Below, in pieces: positions 31,265 to 32,845 of a stretch of DNA of 32,845 nt. Each line of letters starts with the position of its first letter. The first letter of the stretch is position 1. Position numbers and translations under genes: made by a program. Under the pieces are notes generated by a model. That model did no database searches and was not told where the DNA came from. It was given only the letters and a program-made list of their open reading frames with translations. Source of the DNA: an uncultured Lachnospiraceae bacterium (GTDB lineage: Bacteria > Bacillota > Clostridia > Lachnospirales > Lachnospiraceae). The DNA lies in contig CACYMQ010000002.1 of the NCBI GenBank assembly GCA_902775555.1, positions 106,794 to 139,638 of the forward strand, given 5' to 3'.

Positions 31265-32716
31265 TCAGCCTTCAATATTGGTAGCTTCTGACAGCAGACG
31301 CTCCTTGGTCTCATACAGTTTCTTGGAGAGATCCAGATAATGAATATGGGGATTTGCGAAACGCTGTTCCTCCTCCCATACCTCTTCCTTCAACTGTTTC
31401 TTCACGTAATCCTGGATCTCCTGCAGTGATGGCTGATCATATACCAGTTCACCGTCCTTGAAGATCGTAACCTGCAGCGGTCTTGCCGTGCTGTTCTTGA
31501 AATGCATTTTCTTCCAGGGGCGTGTCGGATCGATAAATCTGTAAGGCTCCGTCACATCCACCTCTTCTCCGTCAAGGGCCAGAAGATCCGCATATCCGAA
31601 TCCCGTTTCGTTGCTGAAGATACGCCACAGTGTCTTCTTACCGGGGTTGGTGATCTTCTCCACATTTTCGGACACCTTGATCTTCGGAATGAACTCATCG
31701 CCTTCCTTCACGGCCACCAGCTTATATACACCGCCGAAGACCGGATCGGACTTGGATGTGATCATCCGCTCTCCCACGCCGTAGGAATTGATCTTCGCCT
31801 TCTGCTTATTCAGTGAGTCGATCAGGTACTCATCCACGCTGTTGGAAACAACGATGGAACAGTCGGTAAGACCTTCCGCATCCAGGATCTTCCGGATCTT
31901 CTTGGAGAAGTAAGCAAGGTCACCGCTGTCGATACGGATCCCGGCCAGACGCTTGCCCATAGGTTCCAGAACCTCATGTGCCACGCGGATCGCATTCGGG
32001 AGACCGCTCTTTAAGATATCATAGGTATCAATGAGAAGCACGCAGGCATCGGGATATACCTCTGCATACGCCTTAAAGGCATCAAATTCGGAAGGGAAGA
32101 ACTCGATCCAGCTGTGTGCCATGGTTCCTACAGCCTTGATACCGAACTGCTGGTCTGCAAGCACGGTGGCCGTGGTGTTCACTCCACCAATGAAGCATGC
32201 CCTGGTTCCCCAGACCGCAGCATCCGGACCCTGGGCACGTCTCGCGCCGAACTCCATGACAACGGCATTTCCGGCACCTGCCGCGCGGGCGATACGGTTA
32301 GCCTTGGTAGCGATCAGGGACTGGAAGTTGATGCAGATCAGGAGCATCGTCTCCAGAAGCTGCGCCTCTATGATCGGAGCAGTCACGGTAACTATGGGAG
32401 TATTGGGATACACAATGGTCCCCTCGGGAACAGCCTCGATGGTACCGGTGAACTTAAAGTCCGCCAGATACTGAAGGAAGCCCTCATCGAACATATTTCT
32501 TCCCCGGAGATATGCGATATCGTCCTCTGTAAAATGCAGTTCCTTTACATAATCGATCAGCATACCGAGACCTGCGCTGACGACAAATCCTCCGCCGTCC
32601 GGGTTTTTACGGTAGAACATATCGAATACTGCGACCTTGTCCTTGTTTCCTGTTACGTAGTAACCATTTGCCATGGTCAGTTCGTAGAAATCCATCAGCA
32701 TCGTTAGATTTCTCAT
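31265..32716 (-). CDS. pncB: Nicotinate phosphoribosyltransferase
   Basis: This enzyme joins nicotinate to PRPP, coupled to ATP hydrolysis, giving nicotinate mononucleotide for NAD salvage. The 483 residues fit the longer bacterial class. The start NLTMLMDFYELTMANGYY is the family opening. Other segments are EFGARRAQGPDAAVWGTRA, the phosphorylatable-histidine region GTMAHSWIEFFPSEFDAF, IRIDSGDLAYFSKK, and GVGERMITSKSDPVFGGVYK. The frame is open 14 codons further to an ATG at 32758, but AAGGAGGGAAGGAACAC lies directly before the ATG at 32716 and relatives start there. Hairpin repeats lie upstream at 32776-32837. Confidence 0.96.
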   Translation of the reverse strand: MRNLTMLMDFYELTMANGYYVTGNKDKVAVFDMFYRKNPDGGGFVVSAGLGMLIDYVKELHFTEDDIAYLRGRNMFDEGFLQYLADFKFTGTIEAVPEGTIVYPNTPIVTVTAPIIEAQLLETMLLICINFQSLIATKANRIARAAGAGNAVVMEFGARRAQGPDAAVWGTRACFIGGVNTTATVLADQQFGIKAVGTMAHSWIEFFPSEFDAFKAYAEVYPDACVLLIDTYDILKSGLPNAIRVAHEVLEPMGKRLAGIRIDSGDLAYFSKKIRKILDAEGLTDCSIVVSNSVDEYLIDSLNKQKAKINSYGVGERMITSKSDPVFGGVYKLVAVKEGDEFIPKIKVSENVEKITNPGKKTLWRIFSNETGFGYADLLALDGEEVDVTEPYRFIDPTRPWKKMHFKNSTARPLQVTIFKDGELVYDQPSLQEIQDYVKKQLKEEVWEEEQRFANPHIHYLDLSKKLYETKERLLSEATNIEG

Positions 32717-32775
32717 GTGTTCCTTCCCTCCTTGTACATTTATCGTTTTCTTGCTCATATACCCTTCTATATGAG

Positions 32776-32837
32776 GATCCTTGAAGATCCTTAAAGATCC
32801 TTAAAGATCCTTCGTCACTTCGTTCCTCAGGATGACA
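32776..32837. repeat. Hairpin repeat with a tandem 10-bp GATCCTT array at its edge
   Basis: A full repeat unit at 32806-32837 is preceded by three 10-bp units at 32776, 32786 and 32796, each beginning GATCCTT (followed by GAA, AAA and AAA). The first bases of the repeat thus occur four times in a row. On the minus strand the full unit can pair with a GAA loop closed by AC and GT. It lies about 60 bp upstream of the pncB start. Confidence 0.8.
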
Positions 32838-32845
32838 TTCATTAT

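Noticed and set aside
32717-32758. A longer pncB start at 32758
   Set aside because: AAGGAGG lies directly before the ATG at 32716 and the family begins at that methionine. The 14 extra residues read through the ribosome binding site.

Overview
The window looks like a chromosomal segment of a Gram-positive anaerobe in Clostridia, most likely Lachnospiraceae. The evidence is the set of family assignments: formate-tetrahydrofolate ligase with FolD, an HrcA-type CIRCE operator, a DUF6382-FHA protein, leucine-rich and choline-binding-like surface proteins with a leading INEENFPD-type motif, and consistently strong AGGAGG ribosome binding sites. No rRNA, tRNA, CRISPR array, prophage or complete insertion sequence was seen. 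Almost all genes lie on the minus strand. The exceptions are one small regulator, a 48-residue membrane protein, argH and a 58-residue protein.

Layout. 1-6.3 kb: the N-terminal part of rimO, then folD and fhs (one-carbon folate metabolism), then ftsK; interspersed hairpin repeats flank fhs. 6.3-8.7 kb: a GH94 disaccharide phosphorylase split into two frames by a +1 offset. 8.8-18.9 kb: pnp and rpsO, normally neighbours, are separated by about 7.7 kb holding a bifunctional shikimate dehydrogenase/shikimate kinase gene and four secreted cell-wall-binding-repeat proteins with different C-terminal domains. The last of these has no stop codon before its own intrinsic terminator. 19-22 kb: two paralogous small helix-turn-helix proteins bracket a membrane Ser/Thr kinase-like protein. 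22-24.5 kb: a hexapeptide acetyltransferase, a rhodanese-TtcA-like tRNA thiolation fusion, and a small membrane protein. 24.5-28.2 kb: htpG with a perfect CIRCE element and an unusual charged linker, a 53-bp palindrome, and a membrane-anchored transglutaminase-like protein. 28.3-32.8 kb: argH, a 58-residue protein, a DUF6382-FHA protein and nicotinate phosphoribosyltransferase, with further hairpin repeats.

How the parts relate. Fhs and FolD interconvert formyl-, methenyl- and methylene-tetrahydrofolate and are probably co-transcribed with rimO. AroE-AroK supplies two consecutive shikimate steps from one polypeptide, and the surface-protein genes follow it within 31 bp. The best candidate for an undescribed system is the HTH-kinase-HTH locus: two homologous regulators of about 143 residues, a kinase with a degenerate nucleotide loop and an extracytoplasmic repeat region, and inverted TTGAA/TTCAA half-sites at both regulator promoters. 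Its function is not known to me and is offered as inference.
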